Positions 1 through 8,931 of a DNA stretch of 43,039 nt are shown piece by piece. The notes below the pieces were generated by a model, which was given only the letters and a program-made list of their open reading frames with translations, was not told the origin of the DNA and did not search any database. Each line of letters begins with the position of its first letter. Within the stretch, counting starts at the first letter, position 1. The position numbers and the translations under genes are program-made. Source of the stretch: a bacterium (GTDB lineage Bacteria > Patescibacteriota > Dojkabacteria > SC72); NCBI GenBank assembly GCA_021107795.1, contig JAIOSB010000029.1, forward strand, positions 1 to 43,039. The letters are read 5' to 3'.

Positions 1-3000
1 CAATTTGACCAGTATCTGTTATAACCATTCTCTCACTACTATTTGTATCAAATCTAATAAAGTCCTCATCTCCTGTCTCTTCCACTTGAATACCAGTATC
101 TGAATCACCATCCCACATAGAAGTTTCACCACCAACATTTGTCCAACTCAATGCTCCACTACCATCTGTAATTAGAGCCTGCCCACTTGTACCATCTGCG
201 GTTGGGAAGGTATAAGCATCATTAAATCGAATAGCTCCAGTTGCAACAATCCTCATTCTCTCCAATGAGTTTGTTTGGAAGACAATATCTGTATTAACTG
301 CATACCCTCCTGTTCTCATTATAAATTCGTTTGTTCCACCATCATACACAATCCCTCCACCCTCACTTAGTCCACCATCTCCGTTATAGAAACTAAGAAC
401 AGCATCATTAGCAACCCCATTAGCTTCAATAATTGCTGAAGTATTTCCTGCCCCTATACTTTTAACATGAAAATTCCCATCTCTATTTGTAGTACCCACT
501 GTTAAATTATTAGCAACATGTACTTCTCCTCCCATAATCCAAGTCCTGTCATTGACAGAATCAAAAGCTAAACCAGCCATACTAGGATCAGACCCCGGTA
601 AATCAGATGGATTATCAATATTAAAGTAAGCACTTACATATCCATTATCCATCCAATGTAATTCTCCGGAAGCATTAATAAACATCCTCTCAACACCAAG
701 AGTATCAAATCTAATGATATCTTCATCTCCAGTCTCTTCTACTTGAATACCAGTATCACTATCTCCATCCCAAAGAGCAGTAGCACTACTAGAACCCCAA
801 CTCAATGCTCCACCACCGTTAGTCTGTAATACCTGTCCGCTAGTCCCATCTACTGTAGGAAAAGTGTAAGCACTGTTAAAGGTAATCGCACCACTACCAG
901 TAGCATTAGCAAGATGTATACGAGTAACTCCATTAGTCCTAATATCCAAAACATGATTGTCGTTCGTACCAAATACTCCTCCCTGAGAAAACATGTTCCC
1001 GTGCTGTCTCCAAGCACTTGTTCCTCCACTAGCAATCTCAGTCCAAGCATCATCTAATGTCCCAGTTTTAATCCACAAGTGAGTACCTACTACAGCCAAA
1101 GAACCAAGAGGAGCTGGGTAACCTGCTGTTGGCGCTTCATCAATAGAAACAAGATCAAAGTAACTACCCGGTCCGTTCTGAATCCTCACCACTTGATGTG
1201 GATTGAGAGCCTGATTACTAACTATATGAAGGGGAACTGCTGGAGTAGTAGTACCAATACCAACCCTGTCATCACTAGTAAGTCTCATAACTTCTGAACC
1301 ATTAATATTGGAAATAATTGGAGATGTATCAGATGTAAATATATGTAAAGCATTAGCAACCCATCCACTCGCATAACCATTACTACTCATATTCTTCACA
1401 ATTCCAGCGTCCCCCGTAGCACCACCATGCATCACTAAACCTTCTGCCATATCTCCTGACCTAGTTTCTAAGAAAGTATCATAACCATCACCCTCTATAC
1501 CTATAACAAGATCTCCAACAGAAGTCATAATCTGATCACCACTACTGACAATCAAATTACCCATCGTAGTATTGCTTGTTCCAATAGCCACATTACCATT
1601 ACTACCTATTATCATTCTCTCACTACCAAGTGTATCAAATCGAATCATATCTTCATCACCTGTTTCTTCTACTTGAATACCTGTATCACCATCTGTATCC
1701 CAAAGAGAGGTAGCACCACTACCAGTGGATATCCAACTCAATGCTCCACTACCATCTGTTGCCAACACCTGATTGTTTGTACCATCTACATTTGGAAAAC
1801 TGTAAGCATTTGCAAATCGGATACTACCCTGAGTACCTGTTCCACTTGCAACACCTGGTATCAAATTAATATTTCCAGAAGTACCATCTACTACACTACC
1901 TGTTTCAATATTAAGAGCCGTAGTCCCTATTGCCCCTGTTTTATCTTTAGTTGCAAGGCTCAGACCTGCATCAGCTACAATCTCCAATGCACCGTCCTGT
2001 TGATCAATAATCATATCACCATTACTATTCTGTATTGTAAACACTCCAGCATTGACGTAAATAACACGCTCCACCGCTCCACCATCAAACATAAGCATAG
2101 CACCATCATCTATAGTCACATTATCACCACCAGTTGTAGTAGACAAAAGAGTACCAGTTCTACTCCAAGGTCCACCAGTAGTGATTGCACCATCTACATA
2201 TCCCTTATCAACCAAAGATCGATCTACAAAATTAGCAGAGTAATCTTTATCATAAGTAGCTCCTTGAAAGGTAGTATTATCCATCGATATTTCGAACAAA
2301 TTACTCTGGAGCGCTAACGAGGTTTCATTACCAACCCCTCCAACTGTATTTCCCCTAAGAGTTAAAGTTCCTGAATTGTTACCTACAATCATTGCCGCTT
2401 GGAATGTTGTGTTATTTTGTGCATACATCTGAAAAAACCAAGGTTCTATATCAAAACGACTCCTACTTGATACATCATCAGCTATAATTGCAGAAGCATC
2501 ATCATTAATTTCATAATCAATAAAACCATTATGGAAATTTAAACCAAACCCATTAGCGTCAACAACTCTAGCTCCAGTAAGTGTTCCATCAGCAGTATAA
2601 ATGTTGTCACCACTAGCTGTATTCCAACTCAATGCTCCACTACCATCAGTTTGTAAAACTTGCCCGCTAGTCCCATCAGCATTTGGTAAAGTCCAAACCA
2701 AATCAGCTACAATACTATCTGGTGCTTTAAATCCAACATAGTTGGTACCATTAGCAACTATCTCATTAAACACTATTGGTCTTGTAACTCCACCACCTGA
2801 AGGACGTAAACTGAGACGTCCATCACCTATAACCACAGCGTTTGCTTTTATTCCCACATTTCCCATTGTATCTACACCAAGTAACACGTTATCATTTTGA
2901 TCAACAATCATTGAGTCAAATCCAAAATCGTCATGTCCAAAAGCAATACTTGAACCATCAGTTGTGTTCTCTGACATAATTGTACGAGGAGTAGGAGAGT

Positions 3001-5266
3001 CTGTAGCAACATGTAGTAGTTCCCCAGGAGTATTCGTCCCTATTCCCAACCTATTAGTAGTATCATCCCAGAAAAGATTAGCATTATCCTCTGTTACTTC
3101 ACTACCCGAAGTGAAAAGAAGTGAACCTTCTGTGTATACTGCAGGGGTATCTGTAAGAGCTAGGAAAGTTGAAGCTCCCGTATTGTTAACAACATAAGTC
3201 CCTACAGCATTAAGAGCATGAATCAACGAAGTAGACGTCTCTCCAACACCAATGGTAGAACCAATCGTTCCTGTTGCACTATAAATCTCTCCTCCACCGT
3301 TTAAGAAATCATCTCCCATAGAACTCCCTGTCTGAGAGAGGTGTAAACTATCATTCACATCAGCAAATCTTACTTGCCCACCAAGCATCTCTATGACTGC
3401 TCCATTTGTTTGAAAAAGGATTGCAGCAGAGCCTATACCAGAAGTATTTGTCGCAAACAGATTAATTAAAACATCATCTGAATCATTATTCTCGTAAGCA
3501 CCAATAAAAGCTCTACGTGTAGGAGATGTAGACATAGGATTGGAATTGGCAGCATCTATTGCTACGAATTCCTGTAACCCTGCACCCAATGTTGAACCAG
3601 TATAGTTACCTAACATAACATATCCCATACCACCCAACACCGGATCAAGACCGTTTGGATCAATAGCCAATCCAGCTGTCGCTATTGTTGGATTCGTATT
3701 ATCTATCCATCCTCCATGACCAACTGTAAAATCTTGCATAATCACCATATCGTTATATGGTTGCAGTCTCAGTGTCCCATCCGTCCCACCAGCAGTAGAG
3801 ATTGTTAAATTACCATCCCCGGAATCTGATCTAACCAAACTCCCATCAGAAAGTGTAGTAGTAGCTCCCACTACAAAAGCTCCGTCAGTATAGACATTCC
3901 CCTCCACCCCTAACTGATCCTGCACAAACATATCCCCTATATCCAACACAAACCCTGCATTCTCCAATGTCTCTACTTGGTCTATCCCCACTATCACCCC
4001 TTTATCATCCTCAAAAACACCATTCGTACCATCTTCCCAAAAACCACCACCACTACCCGCACCTACCAATGTACCGTTCCAGTAGAGACTCCCTCCAACA
4101 TTGTAAAGTTTGTCAGTAGTAACAGCAGGCTCAGCAATTTGACCTAAAGAAACCGACCCATCATTATTAACCACAAACAAATCAGCAGTCGTACTATTAC
4201 CAAAAGTGATAAGAGCACCACTACCAAACTGCCTACCCCACAACAAAGCGTCTCCCGTTGCGTATGCTGAAAGAGTACCAGTTTCAAAGTACGACTTCTC
4301 CCCAATACATTCACAAGGATCCCCATCACTATCAGCAGTTCCTGTGGTAGAGGTATTAGTCCCTGCACAAGTTCCCGCTACACCACCAACCGTCATAGTA
4401 CACGCCTCACCAGTTACAATCTCACAACCATTCCCACTACCTCCCGTATCAATATCTGCATCTCCATCATTATCATCAAAGTCAATATTCCCAGATTGAC
4501 AACCACAAACCCCACTCCCACCTGAACAGTAGGTAGTCCAAGCATGTCCTCCACAACTAGCAGTACCATGATATTGAGATTCACAACCATTTCCTACAGT
4601 AGCTGTCGAAGAATCACAATCGAAGTGATCAGATGTACTCCCTGATGTTCCTGTACCACTCACCGAATCATACCTACAAGTACATGCTCCAGAGGCTCCA
4701 GAACAACCAAGGTAATCTCCTTGACTAGAAATACCACAACTATCTCCATCATGGATTTCACAACTCTGATTATCAGCATCACAATCGTGGTAATCTGTAT
4801 GACAACTTCCAGAACACTCATATGAGTTTGCTTGATATGCAAATGTACTCGCTTTACAAATGGTATTCCTATGCCAAGTCACACACTGAGGATCACGATT
4901 ACACCAGAAATTACCACTATTATCACAATATGGAGAACCACCATCTACAGCAGTGTAACAATCCACTACATAACCACCATTAGTTAAGCCATTGTACTGA
5001 GTATTAGATGCTGCACTATCTGAACCAGGAGCAACCATAGTGGACATGTCATAACACTGAGAAGTACCACTATCATCTCCACAAATGAGAAGTGATCCTG
5101 GACAACTCTGTCCAGGGAAATTTGATTCATCAGCCGCAGGACAAGAATTAGGATTCTCCTGCCAATTTACAGCAGCATAAGCTAATTTAACACCAAGAGT
5201 CCAACTACCAACCAAGATAATTGATACTATTAATACTATTCTTAAATTGTTTCGTTTAATTCTCAT
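1..5266 (-). CDS. Giant secreted fibre protein, C-terminus beyond the window (partial)
   Basis: An ATG at 5266 opens a minus-strand frame that I followed without a stop to the left edge, so at least 1755 codons. The N-terminus has a signal-peptide-like segment (basic MRIKRNN, then a hydrophobic run ending near AYAA). Next come roughly 250 residues rich in Cys, Ser, Gly and Asp with many spaced cysteines, probably disulfide-bonded outside the cell. The rest is a long chain of tail-fibre-like beta modules: LGIGTNTPGE, a FLALTDTP/LLFTSGS module near 3024-3174, a SLVDKGYVD linker near 2190-2262, and several copies of a WDGDSDTGIQVEETGDED segment. The start lies 4 bases after the stop of the preceding fibre gene, so the two are probably co-transcribed. 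No clear Shine-Dalgarno is visible. The function is inferred: a surface fibre or adhesin. The C-terminal type (chaperone, lectin or anchor) cannot be seen. Confidence 0.85.
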   Translation of the reverse strand, partial: MRIKRNNLRIVLIVSIILVGSWTLGVKLAYAAVNWQENPNSCPAADESNFPGQSCPGSLLICGDDSGTSQCYDMSTMVAPGSDSAASNTQYNGLTNGGYVVDCYTAVDGGSPYCDNSGNFWCNRDPQCVTWHRNTICKASTFAYQANSYECSGSCHTDYHDCDADNQSCEIHDGDSCGISSQGDYLGCSGASGACTCRYDSVSGTGTSGSTSDHFDCDSSTATVGNGCESQYHGTASCGGHAWTTYCSGGSGVCGCQSGNIDFDDNDGDADIDTGGSGNGCEIVTGEACTMTVGGVAGTCAGTNTSTTGTADSDGDPCECIGEKSYFETGTLSAYATGDALLWGRQFGSGALITFGNSTTADLFVVNNDGSVSLGQIAEPAVTTDKLYNVGGSLYWNGTLVGAGSGGGFWEDGTNGVFEDDKGVIVGIDQVETLENAGFVLDIGDMFVQDQLGVEGNVYTDGAFVVGATTTLSDGSLVRSDSGDGNLTISTAGGTDGTLRLQPYNDMVIMQDFTVGHGGWIDNTNPTIATAGLAIDPNGLDPVLGGMGYVMLGNYTGSTLGAGLQEFVAIDAANSNPMSTSPTRRAFIGAYENNDSDDVLINLFATNTSGIGSAAILFQTNGAVIEMLGGQVRFADVNDSLHLSQTGSSMGDDFLNGGGEIYSATGTIGSTIGVGETSTSLIHALNAVGTYVVNNTGASTFLALTDTPAVYTEGSLLFTSGSEVTEDNANLFWDDTTNRLGIGTNTPGELLHVATDSPTPRTIMSENTTDGSSIAFGHDDFGFDSMIVDQNDNVLLGVDTMGNVGIKANAVVIGDGRLSLRPSGGGVTRPIVFNEIVANGTNYVGFKAPDSIVADLVWTLPNADGTSGQVLQTDGSGALSWNTASGDNIYTADGTLTGARVVDANGFGLNFHNGFIDYEINDDASAIIADDVSSRSRFDIEPWFFQMYAQNNTTFQAAMIVGNNSGTLTLRGNTVGGVGNETSLALQSNLFEISMDNTTFQGATYDKDYSANFVDRSLVDKGYVDGAITTGGPWSRTGTLLSTTTGGDNVTIDDGAMLMFDGGAVERVIYVNAGVFTIQNSNGDMIIDQQDGALEIVADAGLSLATKDKTGAIGTTALNIETGSVVDGTSGNINLIPGVASGTGTQGSIRFANAYSFPNVDGTNNQVLATDGSGALSWISTGSGATSLWDTDGDTGIQVEETGDEDMIRFDTLGSERMIIGSNGNVAIGTSNTTMGNLIVSSGDQIMTSVGDLVIGIEGDGYDTFLETRSGDMAEGLVMHGGATGDAGIVKNMSSNGYASGWVANALHIFTSDTSPIISNINGSEVMRLTSDDRVGIGTTTPAVPLHIVSNQALNPHQVVRIQNGPGSYFDLVSIDEAPTAGYPAPLGSLAVVGTHLWIKTGTLDDAWTEIASGGTSAWRQHGNMFSQGGVFGTNDNHVLDIRTNGVTRIHLANATGSGAITFNSAYTFPTVDGTSGQVLQTNGGGALSWGSSSATALWDGDSDTGIQVEETGDEDIIRFDTLGVERMFINASGELHWMDNGYVSAYFNIDNPSDLPGSDPSMAGLAFDSVNDRTWIMGGEVHVANNLTVGTTNRDGNFHVKSIGAGNTSAIIEANGVANDAVLSFYNGDGGLSEGGGIVYDGGTNEFIMRTGGYAVNTDIVFQTNSLERMRIVATGAIRFNDAYTFPTADGTSGQALITDGSGALSWTNVGGETSMWDGDSDTGIQVEETGDEDFIRFDTNSSERMVITDTGQI
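3024..3174 (-). repeat. FLALTDTP/LLFTSGS fibre module, copy in third fibre
   Basis: About 50 residues running LALTDTP, YTEGSLLFTSGS, VTEDNAN, FWDDTTNRLGIGT. Near-identical modules occur at about 5864-6014, 11027-11176 and 11881-12030 in the other two fibres, showing that all three genes draw on one module set. Confidence 0.75.
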
Positions 5267-5270
5267 ACTT

Positions 5271-8200
5271 TTATTGACAACAACTTAGAGGTAACGTAGT
5301 CTCACAACTTACTAACCAACCCTTTCCACCACCAACACTATCATATGCCCAGTAAGCTCCAAGTTGAGCAGTACCACTATTAGTCCAACCACTACAGTCA
5401 TTTGAATTAGAGGTATACCCTGGAGGCCCTTCAGCTATCCAAGCATCAGCAGAAAAACCAGCAATACTGTGTTCTGCTATAAATTGTATTATCTCATCAG
5501 TTCTACAAAAGTGACTACCAGGAAAAGCCGTATTACAAATATCGTTAGCTGCTTGATAACCGACATAGCCACCACTACTAAATGACCCACTATATGAAGC
5601 TGCTGTTTTACTAATACTAGTTGCACCACCTGTCACTTCTGAAGCCAAAGCCAGTCGTTCCCAGCCAGTATTGGTTCCATCTCCGGAGGCTTTGATATAC
5701 ATATCTCCATTAGTGCCATCTACAGTCAAATCACCAATGGATCCAGCTACTGAAGATTCGGGGGTAGCATCTACCCTAAAGAATTGGAAGTCTCCAGCAG
5801 TATTTGCAAGAGTAAGAAGGGCAGTAGCATTAACAGCATTTGAATTAATATGGAGAGTAGTTGTAGGAGCATTCGTCCCAATCCCTAGCATATCACCAGT
5901 ATCATCCCAAAAGAAATTCGCATTATCTTCTGTGACTGTACTACCTGATGTAAACAGTAATGACCCAACAGTATATGCCATAGGGGTGTCTGTAAGGGCT
6001 AAGAAAGTTGAAGATCCCGTCACACTATCTACATACCCTTTATCCACCAAAGACCTATCTACAAAATTCGCAGAATAATCACCTGAATAGACTACTCCAA
6101 CTTGTGCTGCTCCAGCCCTATTATCAGTAAATCTAAATGAATTTATACTATCATCTAAATGAAAACTAAAATTAGGAGCATCAAAAGAGAAATCTCTTCC
6201 AGCTTTTACTTCATATTTAACTGACGCTCCATCATCATCTATTTCATAAGAAGGCATATCCATAAAGAAAGAATTACCACCTCCAACTTGATTGTCAAGT
6301 GCTCCTTGCCATGTTAATGCACCAATATGGTCATCAACATATTCTCTATCCACCAAGGATCTAGCTGTAAAATTAGCTGAATAATCATCTCCATATACAA
6401 CTCCAGTATTATTTATACCATCTTCAAACACCATTTGACCTCCTAAGTGAAGCATGTTAGCGCTTACACCATTATTATACTGAAGATGAAAACCACTTGG
6501 ACTATGTAGCATTTCTGTCCAAGTTGTTCCATCTGTTATTCTAGTTTCAATTTGATCTGGACGCATCTCAATATGAGATGATCCAGGACCATCATTTGTT
6601 TCTAACAAGATAGTATTCTCACTTGTCCCTGTAAAAGTTAACGCATTACCATTAGAAGTAATGGTTCTGTCGCCCGTCAGTGTTCCGTCTATTCCATAGA
6701 TATTTCCAGAAGAAACAGCCCCATCAACATACCCTTTATCAACCAAAGATCTATTTGTAAATCCTGTTGAGTAATCGGCTGCATATTCAAACCCCTTTGT
6801 TATAACTCTATGATCTGTAATGATTGAATCTACATTATTAACATCTATATCAAAATTAGAAGTAGTATTAGTCACATACCAGAATAATGAATCTTGATGT
6901 CCCATTTCGAATTGACCAGCACCAGATGCTGCAAGCTTTAATATTGCTCCATCATATTCTATTTCAGCATCTGTCCCATAGAAACCATATGCACCTAAAT
7001 TATTAAACCATAAGTGATTTCCGTTACCATCAATACTTCTGCTTCCAGTAAGTGTCCCATCAGTATTATAAATATTAACAACTCCATCCGTTATAGCGTC
7101 ATCCACATACCCTTTATCAACTAGTGTTCGATCTGTGAAGTTAGCAGAATAGTCAGCGGCATAAAGAGCCCCTCTATTACTCAAAAGATCAGTGATAATG
7201 ACACTATCCCCTACTTCAAGACTAACTCTATTCGCAGGCCCTCCTGGATCATGATAAAGGAGAGTTGAAACGTGATTATAAACTATTCCAGAATCAATCA
7301 ACCCATCAGTCATGTTAAATTCTACTTGATTCCCCCCTGTTCCAGAAATCAATCTATTCTCAGATATTGTTCCATCATCTGTGTAGATATTGCTCATGGT
7401 AGCACTAGTAGCTACCTGCACCCAACCTGTATTAGTTCCATCTCCTGTATTCTTAATATACATATCTCCACTTGTTCCATCTACTACTAAGTCCCCTACT
7501 GAACCTGTTACAAAACTCTCTGGTGTAGCATCTGTTCTGAACATTTGGATATCTCCAGCTATATTTTCTAATGTTAATATTGCTGTTGTATTTGCTCCAT
7601 TACTATTTATATGAAGTACTGTGGAAGGGGCAATGGTTCCAATTCCTACTTCTCCACCCATAATACAGAGGGAGTTAGCTTGGTTACAATTTGTTCCAGT
7701 TTGATCATTCAGTGCAACAGCAACAACATTATTTGCTCCCGCTTCAATTCCGTATCCTATTGCTGTCGACATCATCCCAGACGCAGTTGTTTCTATACCC
7801 ATTGCAGTTGAAGAAAATCCTGAAGCAATTGTATCACTCCCTATTGCTGTTGAATAAAATCCTGAAGCAGTTGTATTATGACCTACAGCAAATGAATGAC
7901 TACCAATATTACCATCATCCCACTGAACACCATCTATTCGTCCTGCTCTAAATGCTGACTTTCTTGGATACCACATCATTCTTGATCCTGCTCCTAAATC
8001 CGGTTCTATCCAACCAGCACCATGAGTTCCTGTAGCTAGAATCGCTCCATCACCACCAATTTCTAATGCTGTTCTTGGAGTACTTGTCCCTATCCCCACA
8101 TTACCTCCATCAAGTATTACAAAAGATGTTACCCCATTGTCTTGTACCTCAAAAAGACTCCCTGTTCCTAATTGATTTATTATCAACGCTGGAGTTACAT

Positions 8201-8744
8201 CGTTAGAAGTCATTTGGATATTACCTGCAGAGTTAAAAACTACATTACCTGAGTTCTCTGTCTCTACCTGTATATCCTCACTATCTGCATACAATCCCCC
8301 TGCCCTATGTGCATATGGATTACTTGAAAGTGGTATTCTAGGTGTAGCTTCTCCATCTACCCCTACCTTCACTCCTATGTAATATTCATCTGTAAAGTCC
8401 ATATATGCAGGGAACACTACACAGGTAGCTAACCTCTGTCCAAAGATTCCACTAGCATCTGGATCTATCTGCATACAATTCCCCACTGCTTGATCATATA
8501 TCTCTGTCCAAAGTAATGGTCCAGTAGATGATGGAACATCCGTAGGTGCTCCATTACTAAGATGGTTGTAGATTGAGAATTGTATGGTAGTAGGAGTTGT
8601 AATTGGTGTTCCTACATTGTCTTTAAGTTTACCTTGGTAGTTAAGATTCTCGGGGATGGCTGCACTAACCGAAGTTGTAAAAAACAGCAAAAAAGCTAGA
8701 ACCAATAGGGTTATTCCTTTGTTAGATGTAGGCAGTTTGTTCAT
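5271..8744 (-). CDS. Tail-fibre/YadA-like surface fibre with Cys-rich C-terminal domain
   Basis: 1157 residues. Signal peptide at about residues 1-29 (ends SVSAA). Residues 30-225 are almost identical to the same part of the upstream gene (8932-13584), so the two are paralogues. Residues 281-350 hold five 14-residue YadA-head-type repeats (pattern G-x-x-S-x-A-x-G-x-x-T-x-A-S). The middle consists of tail-fibre modules, including four DYSANF...SLVDKGYVD linkers and two copies of a module with DATPES and GDMYIK. The last 110 residues or so differ: six cysteines including a terminal CC pair, with GYQAAND, SHFCRTDE, DCSGW and GWLVSCE. That pattern resembles small C-type-lectin-like domains, which is an inference. 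Role: probably an extracellular trimeric adhesin or fibre with a ligand-binding tip. A 187-base gap upstream carries a motif shared with the dockerin gene. Confidence 0.85.
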   Translation of the reverse strand: MNKLPTSNKGITLLVLAFLLFFTTSVSAAIPENLNYQGKLKDNVGTPITTPTTIQFSIYNHLSNGAPTDVPSSTGPLLWTEIYDQAVGNCMQIDPDASGIFGQRLATCVVFPAYMDFTDEYYIGVKVGVDGEATPRIPLSSNPYAHRAGGLYADSEDIQVETENSGNVVFNSAGNIQMTSNDVTPALIINQLGTGSLFEVQDNGVTSFVILDGGNVGIGTSTPRTALEIGGDGAILATGTHGAGWIEPDLGAGSRMMWYPRKSAFRAGRIDGVQWDDGNIGSHSFAVGHNTTASGFYSTAIGSDTIASGFSSTAMGIETTASGMMSTAIGYGIEAGANNVVAVALNDQTGTNCNQANSLCIMGGEVGIGTIAPSTVLHINSNGANTTAILTLENIAGDIQMFRTDATPESFVTGSVGDLVVDGTSGDMYIKNTGDGTNTGWVQVATSATMSNIYTDDGTISENRLISGTGGNQVEFNMTDGLIDSGIVYNHVSTLLYHDPGGPANRVSLEVGDSVIITDLLSNRGALYAADYSANFTDRTLVDKGYVDDAITDGVVNIYNTDGTLTGSRSIDGNGNHLWFNNLGAYGFYGTDAEIEYDGAILKLAASGAGQFEMGHQDSLFWYVTNTTSNFDIDVNNVDSIITDHRVITKGFEYAADYSTGFTNRSLVDKGYVDGAVSSGNIYGIDGTLTGDRTITSNGNALTFTGTSENTILLETNDGPGSSHIEMRPDQIETRITDGTTWTEMLHSPSGFHLQYNNGVSANMLHLGGQMVFEDGINNTGVVYGDDYSANFTARSLVDREYVDDHIGALTWQGALDNQVGGGNSFFMDMPSYEIDDDGASVKYEVKAGRDFSFDAPNFSFHLDDSINSFRFTDNRAGAAQVGVVYSGDYSANFVDRSLVDKGYVDSVTGSSTFLALTDTPMAYTVGSLLFTSGSTVTEDNANFFWDDTGDMLGIGTNAPTTTLHINSNAVNATALLTLANTAGDFQFFRVDATPESSVAGSIGDLTVDGTNGDMYIKASGDGTNTGWERLALASEVTGGATSISKTAASYSGSFSSGGYVGYQAANDICNTAFPGSHFCRTDEIIQFIAEHSIAGFSADAWIAEGPPGYTSNSNDCSGWTNSGTAQLGAYWAYDSVGGGKGWLVSCETTLPLSCCQ
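5864..6014 (-). repeat. FLALTDTP/LLFTSGS fibre module, copy in second fibre
   Basis: Same module as at 3024-3174: LALTDTP, SLLFTSGS, VTEDNANFFWDD, LGIGTNAP. It lies between the last SLVDKGYVD linker and the final DATPES/GDMYIK module. Confidence 0.75.
7695..7904 (-). repeat. YadA-head-type 14-residue repeats (5 copies) in the second fibre
   Basis: Residues 281-350 of the 5271-8744 protein, five 14-residue units (for example FYSTAIGSDTIASG and FSSTAMGIETTASG). Flanks on both sides match the 10-copy block of the upstream paralogue, so this is the same locus with half the repeat number. Confidence 0.8.
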
Positions 8745-8793
8745 CTATTCTTTTATTTAAGCATGCTAACTAAATAGCACTATACTATACACC

Positions 8794-8807
8794 TTATACA
8801 ATACCAC
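8794..8807 (-). promoter_or_regulatory. Shared upstream element of the second fibre gene
   Basis: On the minus strand this reads GTGGTATTGTATAA, 50 bases upstream of the ATG at 8744. The same 14 bases occur at 17326-17339 upstream of the dockerin gene, and similarity continues a few bases on both sides. It contains a TATAA core, so it may be an extended -10 promoter or a regulator site. It would let the second and third fibres be transcribed independently of the upstream part of the operon. Confidence 0.5.
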
Positions 8808-8931
8808 TAAACAGATACTAGATGCAAGAGAATATATACTAGGAAAGAATTTGCGTAACATTACTCTGTTGGATAAAAAAGTTTATAGGGAACGCCTGAA
8901 CTATGTATAATAAAAACTACTGCTCACATGC

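Noticed and set aside
1673-2317. 214-codon plus-strand open frame
   Set aside because: It lies antisense inside the giant fibre gene, which is open over the same stretch. Its composition (Thr, Ser, Cys, Ile rich) is that of a complement of Asp/Gly/Thr-rich beta modules, with no family motif.
8745-8931. Possible rho-independent terminator between the two fibre genes
   Set aside because: A T-run on the minus strand is present but I found no convincing stem before it.
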